Part shown: one piece after another, positions 43,430 through 55,569 of the stretch
Position numbering within the stretch: position 1 is the first letter of the stretch
How the letters are laid out: the number at the start of each line of letters is the position of its first letter
Notes under the pieces: model-generated
Seen by the model: the letters and a program-made list of their open reading frames with translations, nothing else
Told to the model about the DNA's origin: nothing
The model's database searches: none
Position numbers and translations under genes: made by a program
NCBI GenBank assembly: GCA_917880885.1
Contig: OU862907.1
Span: 67,389,072-67,453,071 of the forward strand
DNA: 64,000 nucleotides
Origin: Limnephilus marmoratus
Lineage: Eukaryota; Arthropoda; Insecta; Trichoptera; Limnephilidae
Direction: 5' to 3'

Positions 43430-44455
43430 GAGCAGCGAAAGCAAAGCGGGACCACAATAAAAATTAGAAAGCCAGGATATTTTTGGCAAGGACTAATAAA
43501 ACCCAATCGCCGCGCCGATCCGAGCGAAGGGCCATAAACCTTTTCGTTTGACCCTTGCCGCTGCCGCCGATGGAATTAGTTTTGAAGATCTACACCAGAG
43601 CAGGAAGGAAGACACGAGCGAGAATTTCACCACGAAGTCAGTCACCATTTACCCGGCCAGGGGATAGTACTCCGCTCTACCCTCGGAGCGTCCCGAACCG
43701 ACCGGGGCTTGCGCGAACCGTCTCCTGACCAGGGTTAAAATAACAGTGGCGTTTTGCAACCCGACGAGGGCTTTGCACGCGACCCCGCGGAATTTACCGA
43801 CCAGGGAAATTACCAGACACGCTCGCGGATTTCGACCAGGAACCACCGATACGTTCGCGAACTTCCGCCAGGAAGTCCAACCAAGTGACCGTGAAAATTC
43901 CGATCAAGGATTTGTGCAAGTTCCACTGTCTTTGCACAAATTTTCACTACAAGGAACTCTCGCAACTCTACCTGTGCAATAACAAGTGAAAAAATAGAAA
44001 CTCAGTGTAAAGTGCCTAGTGACTGTGTGCGTACGCAGAGACTCCATCATCAGCAACCAAAGGGAAGTGACTGAACGTTTTATTTATTTTAACCACCGAA
44101 GTGATTAGACTCTGAACAATTAAATAAAGACTCTACCGTAGACTTAAGCAACCAGACTTTCTAATTTTAAGACTAATTAATTAAGTAGTTTTAAGACTAA
44201 CACTAGATTAATAATTAACACCTGCCTTTTGTGTCCTACTAGAATAAATGTATCGTTTCTTAAATCAGTAGCTTTTTTAATTGTTTTCTCCTTAATTTTT
44301 AGTTTATAGTTTTAGTTTGAACCCGCCATAAGGCGCGGGCGGATCAAATACATGTACAAAAATTAACTTTACTCGAATATCGTACTTCAAATCCCCCGAA
44401 AAAAAAATTAAATTAATAAATTCACCTTAACAATTGCATGTGAAATTCAAATACC
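43430..44455. other. GC-rich segment of unknown nature upstream of the LINE
   Basis: 43480-43990 is far more GC-rich than its surroundings and contains irregular repeats of GACCAGG(G/A)A / GCCAGGAAG with TTACC or GTTCGCGAAC around them. From 44090 it becomes AT-rich with AATAAA at 44124 and 44242 and ends GAACCCGCCATAAGGCGCGG. It could be the 5' UTR and promoter of the following LINE or a part of an LTR element. Overlapping frames on both strands (43649-43846 -, 43746-43982 +) are not convincing genes. Confidence 0.35.
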
Positions 44456-44465
44456 AAAACGAGTC

Positions 44466-44981
44466 ATGATCATGGTCATGAGTCATGGTCATGAAGCACA
44501 ACAATCACCCCAGATAACTCATCTTTGTGATATGTTAGCTGAAATGGAGGAACGTAAGGTCCGTTCCAAGAATGTGATACTACTAAATGTCCCGGAATGC
44601 AACTCAAATTCGACCGCAGAATGCATTACTGAAGATAAAAAACAAGTCATGTCTACATTAAGTTTGATGAATGCAGAGATTAACTTTGATGAAATGAAGA
44701 TCTATAGAATTGGCAGAAAAATATTGGATAACGTGAGACCTATAAAAATTGAACTAAAAGACACCATGCAAGCTAAACAGTTTATATTTAATAAAACCAG
44801 ATTACCAAATGGCATTCGACTTAAACCTGATAGGACGCTCCAGCAAAGACAGCAATTAACAGATTTGTGGAACAAAATGGAGGAGCGAAAGAAAAAGGGA
44901 GAAACAGATATACTAATCAAACATATTAATGGTATACCCAAAATCGTTAAGGCTCATTCAAAAAACTCCCCACAAAACTAA
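44466..44981 (+). CDS. LINE ORF1 fragment (Jockey-group)
   Basis: Contains a MEERKVRSKNVILLNVPE segment, YRIGRK-x-x-DNVRPIKIELKD, QAKQFIFNKTRLP and LTDLWNKMEERKKKGE; this is the RRM/CTD-like pattern of LINE ORF1 proteins, which bind element RNA. The N-terminal part is missing: the start lies in a GTCATGATCATG-like simple repeat. The stop at 44979-44981 overlaps the beginning of the ORF2 frame (shifted by -1), an arrangement common in LINEs. Confidence 0.65.
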   Translation: MIMVMSHGHEAQQSPQITHLCDMLAEMEERKVRSKNVILLNVPECNSNSTAECITEDKKQVMSTLSLMNAEINFDEMKIYRIGRKILDNVRPIKIELKDTMQAKQFIFNKTRLPNGIRLKPDRTLQQRQQLTDLWNKMEERKKKGETDILIKHINGIPKIVKAHSKNSPQN

Positions 44982-47787
44982 CACTCTACTACCAAAATGT
45001 TAGAGGTTTACGCACCAAGCTCAACACCCTAAGATGTAATATTCCAACGTTAAACAACGATGTGTACTGCCTAACAGAAACCTGGCTTCATGAAAAAATA
45101 TCTTCCCCTGAATTAGGCTTCACCAACTACGATATTTACCGACTGGATCGTGAAAATATTATTGGCGGAGGGGTTTTAATATCGATCAGAAAGTTGTTTC
45201 ATTCAAAACTATTAAAACTAAAAAATAAAAACATTGAACAAATAGCTATATTAGCGAAACTAAAAACGACAAAAATAATTATTGTGTGTGCATACATCCC
45301 CCCCCCCAAGCTAGTGTTGATGTGTATTGTAAACATTGTGATGAAATTGAATCATTGAAAATGAAATATCCTGATGCAAAATTGATAATTTTTGGGGATT
45401 TTAATCTTCCAAATGTAAACTGGGCACAACCCACTGAATCTTCAAATCCCATTTCTGCCAAAGCCCAATTAATCATTGATACCATTAACTTTATCAATCT
45501 TAAACAATTAAATCATGTTAAAAATATAAATGATAGAATTCTTGATCTTGTCATATCAAACATTAATAATAGTAATGTCAGCGAATCGCAAGAATCAATA
45601 GTATCCATTGACTCTCATTATCCCCCATTACAAGCGATCATTTATTTGGCCCCCATTGAACTTACCCCCCAATCTCCTATTCACGCACGAAACTACAAGA
45701 AAGCTGATTATAAACAAGTGCGATTATATCTGTCTTCACTCAATTGGTCCCCCATTTTTATGTCAACAAACGTAGAAGAAGCAACAAATGTGTTTAATTC
45801 AATCCTTTATAATACCATTGAAAATTGCATACCAACATCTATTGTAAAACGAAACGATTGTTACCCAAAATGGGTTAGTACTGAACTAAAAAAACTCATT
45901 CAATGTAAAAAAATTGCTCACATTAACTATAAATCCAATAACTCTATTGACTGCTATAAATTTTTTTCTGATTTACGAAATAAATGTAAAAGTCTATCTA
46001 AAAAATGCTATTCAGATTATATTACAGATGTAGAGCAGACTTTCAAGTCAAATCCAAAACATTTTTGGAATTATGTGAAGTCTCTTAAAGACAATAACGG
46101 CTGTCCTAGATCAATGTATTCAGGGCGCAAACATGCTGACAATGATCAAGAAATAGTTGATCTCTTTGCTGATTATTTCTCAAGTGTTTATGAACACAAT
46201 AATGATAATGTGTCTTTACCTGAATTTAAATACACCAATGTAACTGATATATCAACATGCCACATTTCCCTGGATGATGTTAATAAAAAGATCAGATCTC
46301 TAGATTGTAAGAAGGGGTCAGGTTCTGACAAAATTCCTCCGGTATTCATAAAGGAATGCGCTCAGTTTATAGCAGCTCCTCTTCAACACATATTTAATCT
46401 CTCACTCCGAACTGGAATATTTCCTGGTCCTTGGAAACTTAATCACTTGACACCTGTATTTAAATCAGGTGATAAATATTGTGTTTTAAATTATAGACCA
46501 ATTTGCATACTGTCTACCATCCCGAAAATGTTTGAAAGTATTGTCTTAGATAAGATTGCTGATAAGTTTAGGCATAATATTACTCCAGAACAGCATGGTT
46601 TTGTTACCGGACGGTCAACCACAACCAATCTTCTATTATATGAACACTATATCTGTGAAGCTTTCACGTCTCATGCACAAGTAGATTCAATATATACTGA
46701 CTTTTCAAAAGCCTTTGATAAAGTAAATATTAATATCCTTCTCGCGAAACTGCAAGCCCTTGGTATACATGGATCATTCCTAAAATGGTTGAATAGTTAC
46801 CTCTGTAACCGTGAACTCATGGTAAAATTAAATAATAAATTTTCGTATAAATTTAAAGTAACTTCGGGAGTTCCTCAAGGCTCTCATCTGGGCCCACTTC
46901 TCTTCATTTTATTTATAAATGATCTATCTTTATGTTTCGATAATGTCAAATTCATTCTATTCGCAGATGACCTAAAGCTTTTTAAGATTATAAAATGTTT
47001 AAATGATGCACTTATCCTTCAGCAAAATTTAGATAGACTTGCTAGCTGGTGTGAAATAAATAAATTATTCCTAAACGTAAAAAAATGTTTCCACATGTGT
47101 TTTTACCGTTCACGGATTCCAATATCTACATCGTATTTAATTAACAATACTGAAATTGCATTAGTACCATTTATCAAAGACCTTGGTGTTATTTTTGACC
47201 GGAAACTTGCATTTGATCGTCACTGTGAAACAATTTCCAATAAGGCCATGCAAATTCTAGGTTTTGTAATACGTAACACAAGGACTTTTCAAAACATTGA
47301 GTCAATTAAGCTACTTTACTGCTCTCTTGTAAGATCGCAGCTGGACTATGCATCTCCTGTATGGTCTCCGATTTATACCTATAACTTACACCGTTTGGAG
47401 AGAGTTCAAAGAAAATTTCTTCGATACGTTCAATTCAAATTGAGACAGCCTGTAATTGAAATCCGCTACAATGCATTAATGTCTGATCTAAACCTACCAC
47501 TACTTTCTACCCGGCGTACTATTAATGACATTCTTATACTTTTTAAATTACTGAACAATCTCATAGACTGCCCTCAAATGTTAAGTGTTATAAATATTCG
47601 TGTCCCTGTTAAACCAACTCGACTCCACCACCTTTTCCACAGTGACAATCATAGCACTAACTATTCCTATCATTCACCGCTAGTGCGTTTTCACCGAACT
47701 GCCAATACGTATACAGACCTTTTCGATATTTTCAAAACCTCACCGTCTTGCATCAAAGCAAAAATAACTAGTTATTTATGTAACTGA
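44970..47787 (+). pseudogene. LINE ORF2 (endonuclease-reverse transcriptase), one frameshift
   Basis: Starts with the endonuclease motif YYQNVRGLRTK and LTETWLHEK, continues to a run of ten C at 45298-45307, where the frame shifts. It resumes (frame 45286-47787) with GDFNLPNVNW, then TDFSKAFDKVN, GVPQGSHLGPLLF, FADDLKLF and DLGVIFDRKL, and the C-terminal SLVRSQLDYASPVW and RKFLRYVQFKL. Length and motif order fit a complete Jockey-clade ORF2. The single lesion is a one-base length change in a C homopolymer, which may be a real mutation or a sequencing error. Followed by a 3' UTR ending GGGCGTTTAAATAATAAATAA and an (AAAT)n tail at 47938-47971. Confidence 0.85.
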
Positions 47788-47975
47788 TATGTTTGTAAAA
47801 TGATAAATATTTGTTGTACTAATATGCATCGTATGTATGTACTGTATGTTATTCTATATATATATATATGTATAATGTTTGTAAATGTTCAATACACCTG
47901 TATTATGTATGTAATAGCCCTATGTACGGGCGTTTAAATAATAAATAAATAAATAAATAAATAAATAAATGATTG
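47788..47975 (+). mobile_element. 3' UTR and (AAAT)n tail of the LINE
   Basis: Short AT-rich UTR with a TATATATATATG run, GGGCGTTTAAATAATAAATAA and about eight AAAT units. Marks the 3' end of the insertion beginning near 44460. Confidence 0.75.
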
Positions 47976-48779
47976 ACTGGCTACATTGTGAAGTCACAAC
48001 ACACCCACCGAGTCCCACGTGAAGTTGTTTTTGTTACAGTTGCTGGTTTGAATAAGTTTGAGAGTCATAATCGTTTGGTTACGCATCTGAAACCCATTCG
48101 TTTGTATAAAACATATAGGTAATATTGTAAATACATATTATCACGACAGACAGTGGTTTTCTACAAGGACACTCTGATAATTTGCCAAAAATCGACGCTA
48201 TTATGATGGCAGTTTTTTAATGCACCTTTTCATCGCATGACACCGCTTTTTACAAATAATAACATCATTTGGGACGTTTATAAATAGATTCTTTGGTGTC
48301 AAAGATGTTTAATTTGTACACTTTGTTACAGTAAAGTATTTATAAACGGTATTTACGGACATTTTCTTCGAAAAACAAATGATCGACTAAAGACTAATTA
48401 CTGGATTACGACAAATATCAGCGTCAACAAGTGCGCAGTGACGTCACAAGATAAAACCGCGCGAAGAAGGCGTTTTAGCCCTAATTTGAAATGTGATTAT
48501 TCAAAACGTTGTTGAAGGTCTATTCCTATTGTAAAAAATATTTTTTTATATTTCAGTTGCAATTTTTTTCTTTAATTTTTTGTAAAAAAAAGTGATTGCA
48601 CCCTTTTACTGAGGTGTTGTATTTTTAAAATTTTCAAAAAAAAATCATTAGGAATCGAGAAAATTTTTATTTAATTCCATTTAGAAAGAAAAATAATTTA
48701 ATATGTCTCGTGTAACAATTTTTTTTGGATATTTTTCACTTATCCTGAACATTTAATTTATACAGAACAAGTTGGTAAG
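47976..48779. other. no recognisable feature
   Basis: AT-rich; no gene or repeat supported. Confidence 0.4.
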
Positions 48780-49200
48780 TAATTGTTTTTACAATAGCTC
48801 CAGGAGGCCCTGACGATAATATTTTCCTTCGGTGGGCCTATATCCTATATCAGTGGAAGATACTCTCAGTATCGCCCTGGTGTAAGACCACCATTCAGAA
48901 TTGAAACGTTGCTTGAAATGGCCTTAGCCGTGTTTGGTGACCAGATCTGAATAGCCAGGTACTTCCCCACCTTCCTCTTCCCTATCTCCTTCCCCTCCCC
49001 ACTACCTTCAGCCTCACAACATACCCCAATTGGGGATGCCATAGTCCCACTGACTCCAGACGGGAGCAGTTGGGACTCTTGTGCGGTATTCATGTAAAAA
49101 AAAAATATCATCTTTGGGGATGATGGTGGAGGGTCATTTGAAGGAAAGGAAGGAGGAAAGGGAAAGTAAGGGTATTGTCAGAGTCACTTCAATCTCATCA
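48780..49200. repeat. dispersed repeat family 'R', rearranged copy
   Basis: Holds AGGAGGCCCTGACGATAATATTTTCC, AAGGAAAGGAAGGAGGAAAGGG and, on the minus strand, FFYMNTAQESQLLPSG, matching other copies of this family. Part of it is inverted relative to the rest. Confidence 0.5.
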
Positions 49201-50084
49201 AGGGTGGTGGACTTTTTATTGTAAAACACTTTTTTTACTGAAGAGTCGTTTTATTTACAAACACTTTTGAGCAACAATGAAATCAACACTTTTCAGAACT
49301 AAATTTGGCCCGGACCTCGCCTTGTGCGATACGGCGTCTATACTCTAGGTAGGGGTTAATGCAAGAGAACAAAATACTTGAGTATAGCCCTTTTTATACT
49401 GCTAAAAACTATAAAAATACCGTCTTTCAGACTGTTTTAAAATACGATAATAATACACCATATAGGTAGCCAATATCCACTGAGGTCACGTGCCCTAATT
49501 TTGTTGGCCGATAACACTAGCTTCTATAAAATTCCCACAGATGTTTCTAATATGCACACTCTTCTAATAAACTAAGAATAATTAAACCAATGTAATTAAC
49601 TACAGTATTTATCTCATAGATGTCACTAACTATTCTTAACAGGTATAAAGGGTGAGTAGGGATCTAGAATTTAGTGAGTCCAGGGTGATGGACGTATGAT
49701 TCCATCCCTCCCAAAATAATTAACATCATCATTTTTGCTAAAATCCTCACAGAAAGAAAAGTTACAACAAATAAGGGTATGGGTAATAATTACTTTTTTC
49801 AAGTTTTGGCTCAAAACGCAGCTAAAGCCCGATTAATTTCATGCCAGAAATTTGTCGAGGTACTAAATAACTTCAGCTACTGCGAAAAGCGGCAACGTCG
49901 CATAAATAGTTTTAAAATTATAGGCAAATTTGAAAGTCGCGGGTAATCTTGAGCCAGCCCCAAATATATTGAAATATAATAGATGTATTATCTGTAGTTT
50001 TTACTAGGTGGGACTGCGCTTCTGGGTGTCGCCGATATTATTTATCAATTCAAATAAATTAAATGAACGAATAATTAACGAATA
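49201..50084. other. no gene; one small 'R' fragment
   Basis: 49640-49720 (GGGTGAGTAGGGATCTAG, GATGGACGTATGATTCC) is an 'R'-family fragment. Otherwise nothing recognised. Confidence 0.4.
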
Positions 50085-50215
50085 AACCAAACCTTTATTG
50101 GATAACCAACACCTCTGCCATAGGTCACCCCAAGTGGTTCGCTACGTTTGGTGATTTAGCAGGGGTGCCCGAGTTCATGGGGTGAGGTTTGTCTAGGTCT
50201 TGGAGGCGGATGACC
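50085..50215 (-). repeat. dispersed repeat family 'R', 3' part
   Basis: Minus strand carries CCTCACCCCATGAACTCGGG, CACTTGGGGTGACCTATGGC and AGAGGTGTTGGTT as in the copy at 39960-40075. Confidence 0.6.
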
Positions 50216-50229
50216 AATTTACAATTTTT

Positions 50230-50700
50230 ATATATTTATATGTATAATTTGTATATTTATTTATAACAATTACAGGTAATAAAGCCTAAGACGTTACAAT
50301 TGTACCATTTATGCAGTGTATATTATATGCAATGACAAAAATCTTACAAATGCGCTATAGGACACAAAAAATAAATCTATTGTTTTATCCACCGCATTCA
50401 AAAAGCACGTAGCTCTCCCCAAAGGTGAGTTCATAAATAAATTAGTGCGGCTTGCTCTACTATATAGGAGGTTGTGATGACGTCCTCGAGAGTGAGACTC
50501 TGGTACAAAAAAATTTAATTGGGCCAGTACCTCATTATTAGATAAGTGACCGTTTATTAGTTGAAAACTTAGATCATATAAATGTCTAGATAGAGTGTTG
50601 CGCTGTAATTCCGGCAAAAAGAACAGGCCAGATTTGAAACACTTGTGTGCGTGACACGCACACAAGTATGCGTAACTTATATTGTTGACGAAGCGCTTAA
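50230..50700 (-). pseudogene. 5'-truncated LINE C-terminus
   Basis: Minus-strand frame 50665-50309 contains NNEVLAQLNFFVPES, SRGRHHNLLYSRASRTN, NSPLGRATCFLNAV and ends IDLFFVSYSAFVRFL; pattern of the extreme C-terminus of Jockey ORF2 (L--I-F-VP-R--R----F-----RTN---NSP--R). Only the last ~110 residues remain. Confidence 0.6.
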
Positions 50701-51024
50701 CGTCACTATAGACGTGTCGAGTGATACCAGCTCCCGAGTATTTCCGATAAAAGTGGGTAAAAAATATGTTTCGATTTTGCGGGACCTATAATAGATAACT
50801 CCAGTCCAAATTTTTTATTTTTTTTAATGAATAAAGACCTTCAAACTTAAATAACTGCATTTTTATTTTTATTCTTATAGTTAGTTTTAATAGTTAAAAT
50901 AATTGTCAAAGTTTTAATTTTTCTAGACCATCAGAAAAGCACCATATCTATGGTGGATTGTTAATATGGTGATATGGTCTTCACCCACCAATAGTTTATT
51001 TACCTTCAAGTTGTCATATTGAAT

Positions 51025-51675
51025 CAGTGATGTTATGTCGAGGGAAATTTCCCTATATCTAGGGGAGAAAAATATTTTTTAGGGATAAGGGAAATCAGGA
51101 CAAAATCTAGGGAAATTTCGAACTCTGGCAAAATGTTTATTACATATGACAATATTACTGGTATTTTTTATATATATATATTATATACGTATACATATAT
51201 ATTTTTTGGAATTCTTATGAATCTTAATTGTTGTTCATGTACTTACTTGCAATGTTATTTTTAACACTGACAACTCAAAATGATATTATATGTATCTAAA
51301 AAGATAAATGGGACCTCTGAAAAAAATTTAATTTATGTTTTAAGTTCTGTTTTTTTGGTGATTGTGGTTAATTTTTATTTTGCAAAGTGTTTTTTTTTAT
51401 TTGGAATTCAGTTTCTAATTCAGTGGTGAGTGCATTCGTACTTTTAAATTATTACTTCACGTAGCAAAAAGTGCTTTATTTGGAAAAACACAGTTTTATT
51501 AGTATATTTACCAAGTTCCGATATCTTTCCAATTAATTAATCATATTAATTAACATATAACAGGATTAGTGTTACACAATCAGGTGGCTACGTAGGTAAT
51601 TGCGTTAATGTGAAATTCTAGGGAAATTTCACTTCGAAATCTAGGGAAATAATTTTTTTGGGCAGAGCATCCCTG
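51025..51675. mobile_element. hAT-like relic
   Basis: Ends CAGTGATG... and ...CATCCCTG are inverted copies, followed inward on both sides by AGGGAAATTTC / TCTAGGGAAAT repeats. Flanking octamers ATATTGAA-like and ATTTTGTA match in six of eight positions, a possible decayed 8-bp duplication. No coding remains. Confidence 0.35.
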
Positions 51676-52644
51676 ATTTTGTATTTAAGAAAATGGCGGA
51701 ATAAAATTAAGATAGGATGTGATAGGATGACTCAATGATTTTTGTGTGAGAAATTGAGGCGTTTTTTATTTAAGATTAACTGCTTTAATATAGAAAAACA
51801 TTGGTAAAATGTCCACATTTCACCGCTACTGTTATTGTATTTTAACAAAGTGCAATATAAAAAAAATGAATCATCTTTGCAAATACAAGTGATATCGTTC
51901 TTCAATTTTGTCGGTTCAGGCGTGATTTTGTACATTATTTTATGTATAACACACACAGAAACTGGCATTTATATACACTGCATGACGATTGCGTAATAGC
52001 TTGTATCCCTTTACTAAAAACAACTTGAAAATACAATGTCAAAATATGACACGACTTTTAACCTCAAATAGGCAAAATTTATTCCAGATTGTCCGCAAAT
52101 ATAGCCCCTTTCGTAAATTGTTGAGGGCCTAAATTATGTTTCAATAAACACAATAACTATTATTTATCTAAATCTCTATAAACAGTATGAAAATAAACCA
52201 AAAACACGAAATATTGAATACAATACACGCAAATGTATATCATTTCAAATGTCAATGTCAATACAATACACGCGATCACCAGGTGACAGTGGGTGAGTGT
52301 GACGCGTGACGTCACCATTCACCATTTCAGTAATGCCAACTTAACGCTGTGTTTTCAGGAGAGGTTGAAAAATGCACTTTTTAATAATTTTTTCAAAACT
52401 CTGCGTTTAATATTATGAAATAAAAGTTATATATTCAGAATCAGCGTTTATTGGTCTATATGAACATATTTTTTTAAAGCCATAATATTTTTCACTGGAG
52501 TTCCTTATTCGTTTAATTTTGAATTCATTTAAGTAAGATAGTTTTCTACATATAATGATATAAATGAAAAGAAAATCATTGTTAAAAGAGATTTATTTTT
52601 ATTTGATTATTTTTAACAAATAAATAAGAAATACGGAAAATAAG
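51676..52644. other. no recognisable feature
   Basis: AT-rich; the 78-residue minus frame 51968-51732 has no known motif. Confidence 0.4.
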
Positions 52645-52985
52645 AAAGATAGATTCCTAGACGCTGCCAACTGGCCGGCACGTATCGCTGTGTCTAAATT
52701 TAAATTTTTATCATCATTAAATAAAGAAGGTGGCCCACATCCAGGTAAATCTATACCTACCTAAAAATGGCAAAACTATCTTTAAAATACCAAAATGTTC
52801 GTGGCTTAAATACGAAAATAGGTGAATTTTCGAACAATGTTATTTCACAAAATACTGAAGTTATTGCTCTAACAGTCTAACTGAAACATGGTTGCAAACC
52901 TCTGTATTCGATGCAGAACTGTTGTCCACCAATCAGTACACAGTACCTACATCGCCGGGTCACATTGACATGTCACACTAAAAAA
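52645..52985 (+). pseudogene. LINE fragment: end of ORF1 and start of ORF2
   Basis: Plus strand: NWPARIAVSKFKFLSS (typical end of ORF1), then from 52768 MAKLSLKYQNVRGLNTKIGE, a frameshift and stop, and ETWLQTSVFDAELLS-like sequence of the endonuclease N-terminus. The fragment is truncated at about 52985. Confidence 0.6.
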
Positions 52986-53579
52986 GACAATGCAACTTTT
53001 TAAAACTAAAGCTATCGATAGTTATTATTTATTCTTAAATGACCTTCCCTTTGAATTCGTCTTTTAAACAGTTTCCGTATAGATTTTACAACCCGGTTAA
53101 TATTATTCAATTTTGTCTTTAGTGATATATTAAGGCCAAATATTTTTCCACGACCAATCTTATCAAATTAACTTGATGCAGAAGACCGTAAATATGATCG
53201 GTTTTTACCTCGAAATAATTCTCGGGAAAGTTTAATTTGAAGAACAGGCAACCCTGTAAACATGGCGTCAAATGGCGTTGTCCTAAGACCAAATTACACT
53301 ATTAAAACTAAATTGTTTCTTTAACTAAATGGTTATTTAAAGGTAACTAACCGATGATAGGTAACATTTTTAGTTGTTTTCAATCGTCCTATGTAATTCC
53401 TGCACACTGATATAGCGCAAATCGTCATTTTCAAATGTCACACAACACGTGTTCACCGTACAACGATAGTGTCGCCACTGAGCGGACAGGCCGCGCTTAT
53501 CTGCCAACGTTTGGTAGATATTTTTTTTGGCGCTTCGTCACTATATCGCTATATCTAGACATTTATATAATCAAAGGTT
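52986..53579. other. no recognisable feature
   Basis: No supported gene or repeat. Confidence 0.4.
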
Positions 53580-53830
53580 GAAAAAAATATTAAAGCAAAG
53601 CAATACCTCTACGTGTCTCTAAGGAGTGGTAATTGGTCATGCCTAATATATAAATCGATGGGAAAAGCCAAGGGTAACATCCATAGAGCCGCGAGAATAA
53701 AAACCTTAAAATTTTCTTATGGACTCTTTCAATGCGTAAAGTGTATGTTAATTCGTGGGGGGCCCAGATGATCGAATTTGACTCAAGTACATTCAGGACT
53801 AGTGTCAGGGGGGTATAACTCCGATCCAAA
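53580..53830 (-). pseudogene. short LINE C-terminal fragment
   Basis: Minus strand: LTLVLNVLESNSIIWAPHEL, RIERVHKKILRFLFSRLYG, YHSLETRR; pattern (LVR--LE--S-IW-P, R-ERVQ-KFL-F, -SLE-RR) of Jockey-group LINEs. Confidence 0.65.
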
Positions 53831-54272
53831 TTTTCAACCAAGACCGAAGATAGATAATATCTATGACTGTGTGACGTCATCTTTGCGCAATCTCTCTCCA
53901 CCAATGGGAAATTGGATGCCAATAGGAAAACTTTGAATTTAAGCTTTTGACAGCTGGGTGAAATAATGTATCCGGATTGCTCTCAACGGTTTATTTCAAT
54001 GCGACGCGAATTCAAAATTTGCTTCCTAAACAAGTGAAATAGAATTGAATACGTTTATTATCCAATTTTGAGAACTCGTGCATATGTTTGTGGCTACTAG
54101 TATCGCAAAACGTCTCATTTCGCGATATGATTATGCTCGTGAAAACCATTATAACCTGCAAACAAAAAGGTACAAACATTTATATGAAACATTTCTGCAT
54201 TTATCTTGTTTTGTTTTTATCTGTCGGTCTGTCTTGATGTATCTCATGAGATGTTTTCTTTAATATTTTCAG

Positions 54273-54487
54273 CTCGAAACACTAAATCCTATCCTTACAG
54301 CTGACAGGCCGGTGGAGATTACTGGTGTCATTCCCCTAGAGAAGAGAGCACGTTCCACGAACGACAGCCTGCGCCTACTGATCTCTGGGTTTGTTTGCAT
54401 TTTACCTTATTATAATAATACATATAAAAGCATTAATTTAGCACCTTAATAATGACATATGATTGTTGTAGGTATGTGGGACAGTAA
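54273..54487 (+). other. possible unassigned coding exon
   Basis: After TAATATTTTCAG a 116-nt frame (LETLNPILTADRPVEITGVI...NDSLRLLISG) ends at a possible GG|GTTTGT donor. A TTGTAG acceptor at 54465-54471 would continue in frame as YVGQ-stop. The composition is protein-like and unlike the LINE frames, but no family is recognised and no upstream exon joins in phase. Confidence 0.2.
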
Positions 54488-54823
54488 CGTTGTGGTGTCA
54501 TGTCAGGAGATGGGGCTGACGTGTGCCACCACTCTCTTTCACCGCTGTTCTTGAGCGAACATAAGAAGGAGGAAGAGTACTCCATGGCCTGGACCAGGAT
54601 GCAGCAGGACCAATATATTCTCAGTACGCTTAGCTTTTCTAAATTTGTTCTATTTTTATTGTTAAAGAGAGTACGAACACATTGTGCAATATAGTTGTGA
54701 ACTTGGAGCAGGTGGATGAGTTTGTATATCGAAGGGAAGTATGTGTATGAGAGACGGGAAGGCTGATAGAGATATTGAAAGAAGGGTAAATGTAGGTAAT
54801 TCTATTAATGGAGGACTGAATGC

Positions 54824-55417
54824 GGGAGGAATGCAGATCCGGGCACAGTTTGGAAATTTAATAAAAAGGCACTTTCTAGATGAGAAAAGTGTGGAAAAGC
54901 TGAATAAAACAAAAATTAAGGCGCGCTCGGCAAAATTGAGGGAGATACAACCGTTCAAAGTATTTAAAATTTCACTTTACAAACTGATATTGACAGTTCG
55001 CCCGCGTCCGCCCGCCATTTTTTTTATAACCTAATACGCTAATCATGGTTTGTGATACAAAAAAAGTGCCCCTTTATAGCGCCTGCTCACGTCAAGGCAA
55101 GAAAAACATCCCAGTTTTCAAGTGGTTTAGCGGCTACGCTAGGTTTGTGTAACATGGTTTGTGATTCTGGCGTACTATCAATTCTGTATTAGGTCTGGGA
55201 TCCAACATACCTAAGCGGTGAAAACATGGCGAACGAACAACGAACTGTCAATATCAGTTCGCCAAGTGATTTTTTAAATACTTTGAACGGTTGTATCTCC
55301 CTCAATTTTGCCGAGCGCGCCTTAATTTATTTTTTATTCATCATCTCCATACTTTTCTCATCTAGAAAGTGCCTTTTTATTAAATTTCCAAACTGTGCCC
55401 GGATCTGCATTTCACCC
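54824..55417. mobile_element. Mutator-like element, long TIRs, 8-bp TSD
   Basis: Ends GGGAGGAATGCAGATCCGGG and the complement of GGGTGAAATGCAGATCCGGG; arms of about 170 bp match through TTTGGAAATTTAATAAAAAG and CGCTCGGCAAAATTGAGGGA. CTGAATGC is repeated at 54816-54823 and 55418-55425. The interior contains CGCTAGGTTTGTGTAACATGG units like those of the element at 12676-13744. Reading frames across the arms on both strands are translations of the TIR. Confidence 0.7.
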
Positions 55418-55569
55418 CTGAATGCTGTTGGCGCTAACAAAAAACTGTGTAAAGAAGTGAAACTAGCAGTCCACAACGGAATGCTGGTACCTACCCTTAT
55501 GTATGGCAGTGAGGCATGGAACTGGCAGAGGAAAGTGGACTGAATGCTGTAGAAATGACACCCCTGAGG

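Noticed and set aside
43649..43982. Overlapping frames on both strands
   Set aside because: Explained by GC-rich composition with few stop codons; no motif.
54662..54958. 98-residue minus-strand frame shared with 55226-55415
   Set aside because: The similarity is the inverted repeat of the Mutator-like element, not a protein.
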